Shown here: in pieces, positions 20,134 through 31,074 of the stretch
Layout of the letters: each line of letters opens with the position of its first letter
Position numbering within the stretch: position 1 is the stretch's first letter
NCBI GenBank assembly: GCA_965644295.1
Contig: CBFFRP010000199.1
Coordinates: forward strand, 527,207-591,206
Reading direction: 5' to 3'
Source of the DNA: Paraphysomonas bandaiensis
Lineage: Eukaryota; Chrysophyceae
DNA: 64,000 nucleotides
The notes under the pieces: generated by a model
Databases searched by the model: none
Told to the model about the DNA's origin: nothing
Seen by the model: the letters and a program-made list of their open reading frames with translations, nothing else
Made by a program: the position numbers and the translations under genes

Positions 20134-21087
20134 ATGACGATGTCCCTGATGATGGTATTGCTGTCTGTGTGTCCTGCTGTGTTGTATGCTTTACAGAGTA
20201 CAGAGCACGCATCTGTTGACCGTGTAATGACATCTACAGCCACCAGAGCGTATATCATACACGGCGACCGCAGAAGAACACACAGTCTCAGAAGATTCGT
20301 GCACGATATGGGCTTCAGTCCGAAGCATGTGGAGTATGTCCCAGCCGTTAAACGGATTCATATAACGTCCAGTAAGTTTATGCGGTCACTGCAGCAGATG
20401 GGATTCATAGACAACAGGTGGATACAGAGATATGTTACTACTGTTAGAGACCAAAATAATTTAATGAGTAATTATGGGCGTTTGGCATTAATAATCACTA
20501 TGGACAAAATAATGGGGAAGTTCTTAGCCTCCAACTATAGTAATATGCTTTTGTTTGAAGACGACGTAGCAATAAGTCCTGAATTCAGTCCAGATACTGC
20601 TCGATCATTGTTTGTATCAATGCTTGACGTTCCATCTGAACACTGGCACGTGCAGTATTTGGGTTTTTGTTACGAGTGTGGAAATTCAACGAATTATCAA
20701 CACAGAGTTGTCACCTCTAGCTATGTGAATGCTGTTTTTCCACTCTGCAAGCACGCGATATTAATGAGCCGAAAATTGGTCACGCTATTCATGAATACAT
20801 ATAAACCACTGACAAGTAATAAAGGTGACTGGATGTTACACGACACTTTATGCAAGTACGGCCTCAACGCTATTCGTCCAATTACTCCTATTTTTGTGCA
20901 AAATACGACCTATCAATCACGACTGGGAAATTTTTTTGACAAGAGACCTTTTGCGAATTGGGTCAGTTGTAATGAAGAAGAAAGTAAATGCTTGGCGTCT
21001 ACTAGAGTCACAATGGAGTTGAAATCTTTGATGACCACTTTGAAGAAGCGTCCTATAACTACGTACGTTAAATTACCAGCCAGCTGA
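20134..21087 (+). CDS. GT25-like glycosyltransferase, secretory pathway
   Basis: Single exon of 317 codons from ATG 20134; the frame is open further upstream, but this start places a hydrophobic segment first (SLMMVLLSVCPAVLYAL), a signal peptide or signal anchor. AYIIHGDRRRTHSLRRF resembles the opening block of family 25, and SNMLLFEDDVAIS carries the EDD metal-binding motif. LSNYGRLALIITMDKI-like spacing and a late acidic SNKGDWMLHDTLCKYG also fit. The enzyme would transfer a sugar from a nucleotide donor in the ER or Golgi; the acceptor is unknown. It is divergent from the carboxypeptidase. Confidence 0.72.
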   Translation: MTMSLMMVLLSVCPAVLYALQSTEHASVDRVMTSTATRAYIIHGDRRRTHSLRRFVHDMGFSPKHVEYVPAVKRIHITSSKFMRSLQQMGFIDNRWIQRYVTTVRDQNNLMSNYGRLALIITMDKIMGKFLASNYSNMLLFEDDVAISPEFSPDTARSLFVSMLDVPSEHWHVQYLGFCYECGNSTNYQHRVVTSSYVNAVFPLCKHAILMSRKLVTLFMNTYKPLTSNKGDWMLHDTLCKYGLNAIRPITPIFVQNTTYQSRLGNFFDKRPFANWVSCNEEESKCLASTRVTMELKSLMTTLKKRPITTYVKLPAS

Positions 21088-21730
21088 CATCACATGCCTG
21101 TATATAGCCCTTTCCAGTAAGTATATAGCAACTTTCCAGTATGTGGAATGTTATAGGAAGCAATTACGTTGGTAATTAGATTCCATAACAAATAACAACT
21201 AAATGTTTTTGTGAAATTAAGGTTTAGTAATTAGTTATAATCGTTTTTCTATATAAGAATATCTGATTATTACATGAGAACGGTTGTGTACAGAAATTAG
21301 TTTTACATCTATAGTCTAACTAATAAGGGGACTTGCTATATACGACTAGTGGTGGGCAACCGTCTCGGGACTGCTTGTGCATCGCTGCGAGCACCATGGT
21401 GCAACCGTGCAACCTAATCATTTTTTCTAGACTAAAATGTAGTTGCCATCTAATTTGAAACAAACTTCGATTCGATGAGGCATCCTTCCCATTTTCCACT
21501 TTAATATAGGCTTACCGTGTGCCACCATTAGTACTACATACTTGGACAGAGTGATCAGAATCAAGAAATGTCAAAACGTGGGCAGCACAAGTATGGTAAT
21601 GTAAAAGATTGATTACTAGAGTTAACAAATCATTCGTGCAATTAGGGTAGCAAGTGATAAACCACTTTATTCCGTATGGCATGGTATTGTAACCTCATAA
21701 TATCAGTGCGCAAAAATTAGACGAAATGCC
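21088..21730. other. AT-rich spacer with a LINE 3' tail
   Basis: Apart from the repeat at 21267-21412 nothing is recognised. It lies between the ends of two convergent genes. Confidence 0.6.
21267..21412 (-). mobile_element. orphan 3' end of the LINE family
   Basis: This interval matches 56707-56850, the 3' region of the LINE further right: TTATTACATGAGAACGGTTG, then CAACCGTCTCGGGACTGCTT and CGCTGCGAGCACCATGGTGC. The pieces are colinear with a few substitutions and indels. No coding part is present, as expected of an extremely 5'-truncated insertion. Confidence 0.75.
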
Positions 21731-23801
21731 TTACTTGACTATGGACGGAGGAGAGCGCTTTTTCAATTTGCAGAGGTCTTCATATAAATTCCGCTGAAGA
21801 ACAGCACTTGCACATAAAAGTCCACCGAACGAAGCCCCAGCAAACCCGCAATTGAATACATCCTGACCTGTCAGATACAGATTTTTGATATTCGTCTTAG
21901 GTCGCAGTTCAACGGTGGCTTCTGGAGTGAACCGGTCAACGGTGTGGTCGCACCCATACATTTCCCCACCACCAGCAGCAAGATAATATTTATTGGTCAC
22001 CGGCGTTCCAATATCAAAATATTCTACTTTATCTTTCAGCTGCGGAAACAAAGCTACAGTTTGCTTCCAAATAACTTCACCAAGCGCCTTCTTGAGAGCC
22101 TGGTACTGTGCACCCCTATGCATGACTCTGTTATCTTCCCACTCCTTAAACCAATCGTAATTAGCAAATGTGACGATTGTAGCGGTGGTTTTCCCCGGAT
22201 GCTTAGTATCCCATAGAGGGTCTTTTGCACTCGGGAAAGATATGAACAGCAAGGGAACAGGTCCGTTGGCTAATTGTTCACGAGGTCGTTGCACGTATCG
22301 CTCAGTTATGGCATCAAGATCTTCCTTGCCTTGTTGTGTCCACATTGCCCAATAGTGCTTTCCCTCAACTCCCAACTCTTGGGCCGTCCCTTTTAGACCA
22401 ACATACACTGACAATCCTCCTGTGCCGTGCCTGACATGCTTCATCATATGGTCCATTCGGGGGACAGCCACAGGAGGCAACAGGCTTTTCGTAGTGTTGA
22501 ATAGCCCCGCATCGGAAATAATTACTGGAGCGGAAATTATTCTCCCATCCTTTTTCATTTGAACACCAGTTGCTGTTCGTCCATACTTATCTGTTATAAT
22601 TCGGTCTACCTCAGCTCGCACAAGTACCTGCCCCCCTGATCTCATTATGGTGGGGATAATAGAAAACGCAATTTCGGAAGATCCACCTACAGGATATGAC
22701 ACGCCTCGTAAGAAGTGGTTCTGCAACGATGCATGAAGGCTAAACGGCGCGTCCTTTGGAATCGTGCCGTAGTCACCAAAATTATACGCAAGCACCGATC
22801 GGAGAGTGGAGTTGGAAGTTATCTCTCTGAGCACATCACTCACGCTTCGAGAGGCGAGTTTAAAGAAGTCTGTATACCAATGCACCAGACCAGTACACAC
22901 GAGTAAACGGCCAATCCAAGCAGGCATAAACTTAAGACCCACGAAATGGCGCATATATTGCCGGTTCAGTTCGATCAAATCGAAATAGTGGTTAATAGCT
23001 TTCTTCTCGCCTGGAAAAGCCGCCAGTAAACTATTCACAGTCGCCTCGCGACTACTCCGATAAGAAATCTATCATATCAGTTATATCAAACCAAACGTCT
23101 AAACCAAGGTTATAATAACAAATTCTTACCCACTTTGACTTTAGAATGCTTTCTGTTTTTACTGCATCATCCACTCGCTGCAATCCAGCCGCACAGTCAC
23201 CATCATCGTCGACCAGAACAACTGTATCAAAATCATCGCATACATCTGCCCAGCTCAGTTGTCCATCCGACAGTTGATCCATAAGAAACCTTAAGGCAGT
23301 GTTGTTGCGCATTTCCCCAATGTAGTGTATGCCTGTGTCGAACTCGTAACCCTTCTCGTGAAAAGAGTGGCAACAGCCACCAGCTTGATCATGCTGTTCC
23401 AACACTAAGACAGCTTTACCAGCTCTGGCTAACAGCGCTGCAGTTACTAGCCCTCCTATCCCTACATGTATATGATATGAGCCTGTAGCACACGCATGTG
23501 TTCATCCACTGCGCACTCACTCACCGGACCCTATCACTATTGCATCATAATCAGATGACAGCTTCTTGGCAGAGTAGCCGTTCTTTATGATCTGATCCCT
23601 CTTGCGTTGATCGCTCTCATAGGGCTTCTTGTTTAATCGAGTATCAGTTGTGAAGGGGTTTCGTGCTGCAGGTGAGTGATAGACAGTGAAGTATGTTATG
23701 ATTCCGGCTACACCAGCAGCAGCAGCTACAGCCCCTGTATAGAGGACACACGCATCATCACCCACACCCTTAAACAGAGAGGAGAGATGGAGAGACGACA
23801 T
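21731..23801 (-). CDS. RETSAT/CRTISO-type FAD oxidoreductase
   Basis: Exons 23801-23525, 23461-23130 and 23044-21731; introns of 63 and 85 nt. The first junction restores the dinucleotide-binding fold [21 protein letters not shown], followed by [14 protein letters not shown] and [14 protein letters not shown], which are diagnostic of the all-trans-retinol 13,14-reductase and carotenoid isomerase superfamily. [19 protein letters not shown] and [13 protein letters not shown] near the C-terminus agree. The N-terminus has a hydrophobic anchor ([18 protein letters not shown]), as in ER-bound RETSAT. At about 640 residues the length suits the family. Whether the substrate is a retinoid or a carotenoid cannot be told; the second acceptor (near 23045) is the least certain junction. 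Confidence 0.9.
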
Positions 23802-24253
23802 TGTTATGCACCGCCGTCCTCGATGATATTACTGGTGATATTTAGAGGCAGTGATGGATATCGTGACACGGCATGTGTGCAGGTCCTGCTGCTGCTCCTG
23901 CTGCTGTATGGTGATATGTGGGAAGGATATGGATATCGTCATATCATATCAGCAGGAGCAGCAGAGTACAAGTAGATTGACAGAATTTCTCTCCGTCACC
24001 AGCAGCAGCAATTTGGTGTAGTATCTGTATTCCTGTGTATAGGGTGTTGGTGCCTCGGACTTGCATGTCAACATACAGCAGCGTATATATGAGTGATGAG
24101 AGGGGGGGCTCACATACAAGTGTATACAGGAGCTACTGCTACTGCAACCCCTTCATCTGAGCGCTGCTGCACTGCTCCACACTTGTGTTCCACCCTCACC
24201 CCGTAGACTCATCCATATATTGTCTCTGTATATCTATCTGCAGCGTGTTTATT
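23802..24253. promoter_or_regulatory. divergent intergenic region
   Basis: It separates the RETSAT-like gene (minus) from DRG2 (plus). It is rich in CTGCTGCTGCT/AGCAGCAG trinucleotide runs at about 23885-24010 and contains ATATCGTCATATCATATC. No specific elements are assigned. Confidence 0.4.
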
Positions 24254-25698
24254 ATGGGGATACTCGAGCGCATAAAGGAGATAGGTGAGCCTCTTCCTCT
24301 ACACCACTAGACCATGCTCATCAGATAACACTCTATGCGTGTATCATCAGAGCTTGAGCTCTCTAGGACTCAGATCAACAAGGCAACCACCACGCATATA
24401 GGGATGCTCAAATCTCAGCTCTCTAAGCTGCGCACACAGGTGCTCTTGTATCGCAGTCTCTAATCGAAGTTACACTCTATTATGCAGTTGATGGAGCCGA
24501 AACCAGGCGAACAAAATGCTGGTGGACATGAGGGTTTTGCTGTTGCGAAGAACGGAGACGGTCGCGTGGCGTTGATTGGCTTCCCCAGTGTAGGGAAGTC
24601 TAGTCTTTTGAACGCAGTTACAGATACCAAATCCGAGGTACAGTCAACGCCTTTAATCATTCTCAATTCAATTTTTTTAGGCCGCAGCTTATGAGTTTAC
24701 TACTTTGACTTGCATTCCTGGCAATCTAGTTTTGAATGATACCAAGATTCAAATGTTAGATTTACCAGGAATTATCGAGGGAGCAGCTGGAGGTAGGGGA
24801 CGAGGCAGGGAAGTTATCGCTGTTGCACGTTCTGCCGACTTGGTGATGATGGTTCTCGACGGTGCTAGGGAGCAAAACAACCAGCACAGAAACATTTTGG
24901 AGCGGGAGCTTGAAACGATGGGTATTCGGCTCAACAAAAGACCACCAGATATCTATTTCAAAGTATGACATTCGTTGCTATTTCGCCTTGCATTTAACTT
25001 TGTCACATTCTATCTTAATGTATCAGAAAAAGGCCGGTGGAGGTGTCAAGTTTAATGCCACTGTTCCCTTGACTAAGATGGGCGACGATCCTGGAGAGAG
25101 TGTTAGCCGTATACTTCACCAGTACCGCATCCATAACGCAGAAGTTTTGTTCCGCGAGGACTGTGGAGTAGACGAACTGATTGACGTAATTGAGGGTAAC
25201 AGGAAGTACATCAAATGCCTGTATGTTTACAACAAGATTGATGCATTAAGTATTGAGGAAGTGGATGAACTGGCGCGCAAGCCAGACAGTGTAGTAATAT
25301 CCATCTATATGAACCTCAATATAGATGAGATGCTTCAGAAGATGTGGGAATACATGGGTCTCATTCGAATTTACACCAAAAAACGCGGGCAACCGCCTGA
25401 TCTAAATGATCCTGTTGTCCTATCCTCAGAAAGACATGGACTCACAGTTGAGGCGGCATGTAAATCTGTTTCGAAGGACCTTCTCCAGAAGTTCAACTTC
25501 GCATTAGTGTGGGGAAGGAGCACCAAGTACAATCCCCAGAGGGTTGGGCTTAGTCATGTGTTACAGGACGAAGATGTTGTGCAGATTGTCCCAAAAACTC
25601 TTGTGCAACAACAGCAATCTAAAGACTATAGTGCTATTGCTACCGCCCACAACTTGGCCATTGCGAAAGAGAGGAGGAAGAAGCACAAGAAAAAATAA
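24254..25698 (+). CDS. DRG2: developmentally regulated GTP-binding protein 2
   Basis: Five exons: 24254-24284, 24351-24439, 24488-24637, 24681-24962 and 25027-25698; introns of 66, 48, 43 and 64 nt, all in phase. The start [18 protein letters not shown] is the characteristic DRG2 N-terminus. G1 is [15 protein letters not shown]3 [16 protein letters not shown] and G4 [21 protein letters not shown] and the C-terminal TGS domain ([20 protein letters not shown]) are near identical to the family. A basic tail ([10 protein letters not shown]) extends beyond the usual end. DRG2 is a cytosolic GTPase bound by a DFRP-type partner and linked to translation (known). This is one of the surest calls in the window. 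Confidence 0.97.
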
Positions 25699-26769
25699 TT
25701 GTAAACTCGTAGGCATATTTCTCAGTGAGAGGGGTTAAAACTTAGTGAGCGTTATCATCAAAGTTTCCAATTAGTTTTACTTGCTTTCTTCTAAATGTAA
25801 TTAATTACAGTGACTGTGTGGTATGTGAAATATGAAATGAGTGTATAATTCCTAGGTTATGCAATAGAGCATTTGGATATTGGTATGTGCATGTGCAATA
25901 CCTGCAGCCCAAAGTGGACACTTTCTTGGCTTGTTTATTCCAATTACTGGAAAATTGTATATTGTACGTACGTAGTACAAATTGCACGTCGGTTTTCACA
26001 GAATCGTTGAGGCATGAACATAACAAAAAGTGCAATAATGAATATTGCGAAAAGTCACCTAAAGCAAGAGTTTTTTCCGCGACATGATTTTATTCTCAAG
26101 CAGTAGCAGTAAGAACAATTCAATACTAATCAAACTATTCATATGTGAAATCAAAAGCCATTTGAGCAGAGCAGAAACTAGCATTCCTAATGTTTTATAA
26201 GGGGTCATTGACTTACAAATATGACGTAGTTTGTATAATATAGTAATTTATTGGTTAGATTTTATACAGCTTTTAAAGATTTTTATGCTACTTTAGTACT
26301 TTTATGGATACTGCTGCCAAATTATTGCAACATATGTTGCTTTGAAAATAAAAAAGTAAAAATAAATAGTACAAACCCATCATGTTGCACTGTAATATCT
26401 TTTCATTCCCGATTATATTATTTCATTATCTTAAAGCCTAAATCACAAAAGATTGATCGCAAAAACAGAAGTGACAGCAAAAGAAAGATAGGTGTATTAT
26501 ATAGAGATCATCAAAGCAAAAAGACTGCTTTCACCTCATGACTACTATTTGCTGTTTGCAGCAGTAGCAGATGCTAAGTTTGGTTATATCTTTTTACCAG
26601 GTTTATTCGTCCTATGGACTTAACGTATAGACGAGACACAAGAACATCAAATTGGGATTCAAAAATTTTCAGAAACGAGAAAATACCCGAGTATCGTTAC
26701 ATGTCTCAGACGGTGATGTGGGATATAAATCGATGATATGTGAAGAAGGTGAATCCAGTTAAGGGGTAC
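25699..26769. other. AT-rich spacer
   Basis: No gene is recognised. Open frames here are short, with compositions typical of AT-rich noncoding DNA. Confidence 0.5.
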
Positions 26770-27233
26770 CCTCAACAAAGTCGGACTCGCACCTTTTCGT
26801 GGTGTTATGGGGGATAAGTACCGGAGATATTTCTCTGGAAAACTAACGTGAGCCGCATAATTTTATATAGTCAGCAGATATTCTTTTGCCCACTCACAAA
26901 TGCTTGTGCGATACAAGGGATACTAAAATATAAGTGTCACTAGTGTAGCCGTCTTTGGGCCTTGGCGAATAAACCGGTATCCGGGAATGGGCCCACCTGA
27001 AGGGTAACCGGGGTATTGGGCTGCCTACTGAATTCAAGCATTCGGGCTTCTCACCTTAAGAACAGAGAGCGAAAGTGGTTTCACCTTGGTGCTTGCGGTG
27101 ACGCACAAGCAGTTTTCGTAGAGCTAAATAGTAGGATATCAGAGTGAAGCACTAGTTAGTTAAATTGCAATGCTACATCAGCTTCTGACTCTTACGCGCC
27201 TATTTATTGTTAATAATAATCAGACATTCACTA
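26770..27233 (+). repeat. dispersed repeat R1, copy of about 465 bp
   Basis: Matches the copy at 38483-38955 over its length: it opens with CTCAACAAAGTCGGACTCGC, contains GGTAACCGGGGTATTGGGCT and ACCTTGGTGCTTG, and closes with ATAATCAGACATTCACTA. It has no open frame and no terminal inverted repeat, so the class is unresolved. Confidence 0.8.
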
Positions 27234-27696
27234 CAAGTAGCTTTCGTTATTAAATTAAGCTTGTAGTAGTACAGTATAGACTAAATTACGTTAAGAGAGA
27301 TATTGTAAAAATTATGATGATGTAGCACTGTGATTTAGGAACCACGTCAATCACCAACATCACATCAACATTCTGTCCTACAAATCGTATCTTTATCAGC
27401 TACTATATTTTCGGTTTCTTTGTATACTTGTGATAGCTACTCCTATAGTGTAGCCATGTATATTATGTATTTCATTGCTACATAGAATGCAGGATAGCTT
27501 CTAGCGATAGGCTTTACCAAACATCAAGTACGCACGTAGGAGTTGGTTGTAGTTCAACATTCGTAGTGTTAAATAGTACGTAGGATATCGAGTTAAGAGT
27601 TAAGCATTAAGCACTGACTCTTAAATGTCTCGTGCTAATAACAATAATTCATTACTAAGAAAATTGGATTCTGGTTCGTAATGAAGACATACTTCA
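27234..27696. other. spacer with a decayed R1 tail
   Basis: At about 27560-27660 pieces of the R1 3' end recur in order (GTTAAATAGTACGTAGGATA, AAGCACTGACTCTTA, GCTAATAACAATAATTCA), heavily diverged. Nothing else is recognised. Confidence 0.5.
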
Positions 27697-28160
27697 ACTT
27701 GGAGATGAATTTACTATTTATTAAAATAAAATATTACATCTACTTCGACAAAACCTCCTTCACAGGAAAAGTGACCATATATAACGACATGATTCAAGTG
27801 CATGTAGTCAGATATAATTTCCTGCGGTCAGTTGAGACAAGATCTATACACTATTGCGTCTATACACCTTTGCGCCGACAACCTGCAAAGCATATATGTC
27901 ATTGACTTGGTTTCCGCCAAGTCTTACGTGCCAACGCAATAGTTATACTATAGTAAATCTGCGATAAGAGAAACCCCTATTTTATCAATGGAACACATTC
28001 CAATGGCTATGTCCCACATTGGACGATTCACTTCCATGAAGTAGACAATACGTTCTGCGCTAATATTATTTCACAAAAACAGAGAGACTCTAAAGCCATT
28101 AATCCACCGTTGGAAACATTATGTCAATTCCTTCCATAGATACTATTGAACTAGAGATCA
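27697..28160 (-). pseudogene. decayed partial copy of the LRR gene at 32700
   Basis: The sequence is colinear with 32696-33140, the 3' part of the LRR gene: TTTACTATTTATTAAAATAA, TGAGACAAGATCTATACACT and CATTAATCCACCGTTGGAAA are shared. The copy carries many substitutions and indels that break the frame, and its similarity ends around 28160, so it is a truncated non-functional duplicate. It lies about 5 kb from its parent, in the same orientation. Confidence 0.85.
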
Positions 28161-28405
28161 CAGCGGGAAAGAACTGCACAGTGACGTTCGATGACGACGA
28201 AGGAATCACTCGTAACAATAAAACAAACAATACATTCATAAGATAAGACAGAGAAGTATTTATGGACTATATCCAGTTCGAATTGAAGACATACTTCAAG
28301 ATGGAGAAAATCCTCGGTAGCATCAGTCGAGGAGCAGTCACCTATTGCAACCGGATTTTACAGTACAAACGGCAAAAGATTGTCAATTACGACAAATTGA
28401 CCAGG

Positions 28406-29540
28406 TCAGGTAGACGAAGACTTGTTGACGGAATCAACCTGAAGAAATACATCAGAAAAGAAGAGTGCAAGTGCAATACAAGTGTGCTTTCCCAACTCAC
28501 CACGACGAATTGCACAACTCCGCGCCGTGGGGTCACCTTTGACAGCAATTCCTCTGATTGCACTGTATCTGAGTGCATTTCTGCTGTCCTTTTCACACCC
28601 GTAATGTGTTGTTCTCCACTTTGCTCATTGGACGGAGAAATTCGTTTCAAAAAGTCTGTCACGATATCACATTCAGACTGCTTGAGTACTCCACGCTGCT
28701 CGAGGTACGAAACATTAGAATCCAATTTAGAAACGAAATTATCCAATGAGTGCACCATTTCTCGCTGTACCATACATTCGAAGTTTCCTTTCGCAACAAT
28801 CTCCTCCAGAGATGAGTAGTTACCACTCATAATAAGAGCATACTCACACAACCATAATGCGTCCTCTAAACTGCTCACGTTTCGACTGAATTTCTTATTC
28901 CTTGCAGATCTAATACCTGCATTGACCTGTACTCGAAATGAATTGGCGGAGGTCTGAGAAATGTACTTCGGCTGCTTGAGCTTTGGTGGAAGACGAACTG
29001 ATGCCAACGGTGTAGGCATAATAGGAACAATAGCTGTGTCTGCAGGGTTCGGCGGACCAGTAGAGCTACTCACAGTCGGTATCGTTGGTAAAATATTAAC
29101 CCATAACGTTCCAGGAAGATTAAATTGGCCTGTCGAAGGTTCTGAAGTGGAACAGTCTAGTAAATGCAACAGAGCATTATTTGCGGTTTCACTCTCTGGA
29201 ACCAGAACAAGCTTGCCACTTGGAAGTAATATCATCGGGCGTACACTAAGGGGATGGGATTGAGATCCTGGATTTTCTGCGAATATATTACAGAAATGAC
29301 AAACGGTTGCAGCATATACCACAAACCTGACGAATTAAAGGAGAAAACAGGCCTATCGTCTATTCGATGAGCGGGCGGCAGATATGACTGAGCTGAACAC
29401 TCCGCATAATCTATATTCCAATCAGGTAAACGCACAGGGCTCGATGAATGAGATCCTGAATCAGAACTCATACACTGTGGTTTCTCTCCAGTGGGAATAT
29501 GAGGGTAATGCCCTCCGCTTCCTCCTCCAGGGGTCGTCAT
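28406..29540 (-). CDS. unknown protein, possibly DNA-binding
   Basis: Three exons: 29540-29327, 29276-28501 and 28438-28406; introns of 50 and 62 nt join in phase. The start is the ATG giving MTTPGGGSGGHYPH. The N-terminal half is low in complexity and rich in Pro and Ser. A compact central block reads SANSFRVQVNAGIRSARNKK, then FSRNVSSLEDALWLCEYAL, which loosely resembles an AP2/ERF-like fold (basic strands followed by a helix starting LEDAxW). A helical segment follows (MVQREMVHSLDNFVSKLD). The AP2 resemblance is weak and could be coincidence; I would not assign a function. Confidence 0.6.
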
Positions 29541-31066
29541 TGCAATCAACAGCACTGACACTTACAGACACTGTAAGCCTAGAGATGAGTGCAGTATCAT
29601 TCCAGTGACACGGTGTGTTTCATATCACATGCAGTGTACAACTCATATAGAGAAGCCTGCGTCCATCCAGTGCCTCCTATTAACATAATGGAAGCACTGT
29701 AGGCGCACTATGTCAGACTGATGAATTAGAGTGAGTGAGGTGTGGAGTATTCTGCGGTGGAGCCCCGCAGCAGATACTCCCCTCAGCCCCGCACACACAA
29801 CATAGAAATTCTTCTTCAGTATTTTAATGACTGTATATAGTGTGGTACTCGGTACTGTATACTGTAATACTGCCTGCCTGCCTGTCCCATGCGTGTCCCC
29901 TGCATGACCCCCCATATACATATATAGACACCTGCACGACAGTGGAGTGGACTCTGTCAGAGCCATTAAACCCAGGTATGATAGTGTACAGGGATATCCA
30001 CTCACTGCATTGGCATCTGCGTATATCATAGGTCTCCAGACACAGATTTGCTTATGGTTTGTGTGACATGTCCCAGTGATCTTCCCTTCATATGTATATA
30101 CCCACGCCTGAGTTCACTCACGTGACGTTAACTACATATGATTGGAGTCTGTGAATGAAAATTATTTGTGGAAGTGTTCAACGCCAGTCACAATATCTAT
30201 TGAGCCACTTCACTGGCGTTGTGGAGTGACTCTCTCTGCTAACGTTTACAAGGAAACTTATCAACGCATGTAAAATTATAAGAAATAAGTTTCGTATTCA
30301 ACGAGATATTGTTAATTTGGCACGCGGTATGCGAATAGTTAAACAATTCTCGTCATATGCTCATTTAAGGTTTAGGATATTTATACAGATGGGTCTTGTG
30401 GGTGCCTAGGTCCTCGGTCTTCACTTGTTTCCTTCTGTTGAATGTAGAGCCGCATCTAGCCATTGCGGTGCGTGAGCATGCCGCTATATATGTCAGGCAC
30501 AACGCTTCGGAAATGAGATATCAAGTTTGGAGTATTAGGATGCATTGCATGCTGCCTATATATTACTGAGTGTGTACGTATATGTGTATAGTGTATATAT
30601 TATATATATAGTACTAATTATTGTACACACATCAACATTATATATTGGTTACAATTCTATATATATTGTTGTGTGTTACAAGTAGACATTAATCATTGTT
30701 ATTGTTGATACCAATTGCAATGGGAAACCACATCAAGTGTAAGTGCTGACTGTTAAGAGTTAATACCGGGTACCAAACAGAACGTCTAGATTTCGCCTGT
30801 CTCCTCCACTATATCTACAGCTATGTGCACGTAAAAGATATAGTTTAATAAAATATCATTTATTAGTAGTAGTTCATAAGTTCATAAATACATTTTCAGA
30901 AGCTGCGCGCAAGCCGATTTCAATATCAGTGTCTAGAATTAGAACGTGGATGAGGCAATAGTAAAGTTTTATCTAGGCGCTAATTTTAAATTGCTTTAGT
31001 TTGTAATTTGATCTCCATTTTTTTGAATCCAGCATTATTTGCACAGTCCTTTTTGAAGCAGCACAT
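29541..31066. other. spacer without recognised genes
   Basis: It contains a 10-bp inverted repeat CAACGCCAGT/ACTGGCGTTG near 30180-30223 and an AT dinucleotide-rich stretch (TATATATTATATATATAG) near 30590. Open frames here are short and unconvincing. Confidence 0.5.
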
Positions 31067-31074
31067 ATTAGAAA

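Noticed and set aside
28262-28819. A 185-codon plus-strand ORF
   Set aside because: It is antisense to the spliced minus-strand gene, whose junctions and codon pattern are coherent; the plus frame shows no recognisable domain.
30590-30680. A possible telomere or centromere-like AT repeat
   Set aside because: It is short and irregular TATATA, common in these spacers.
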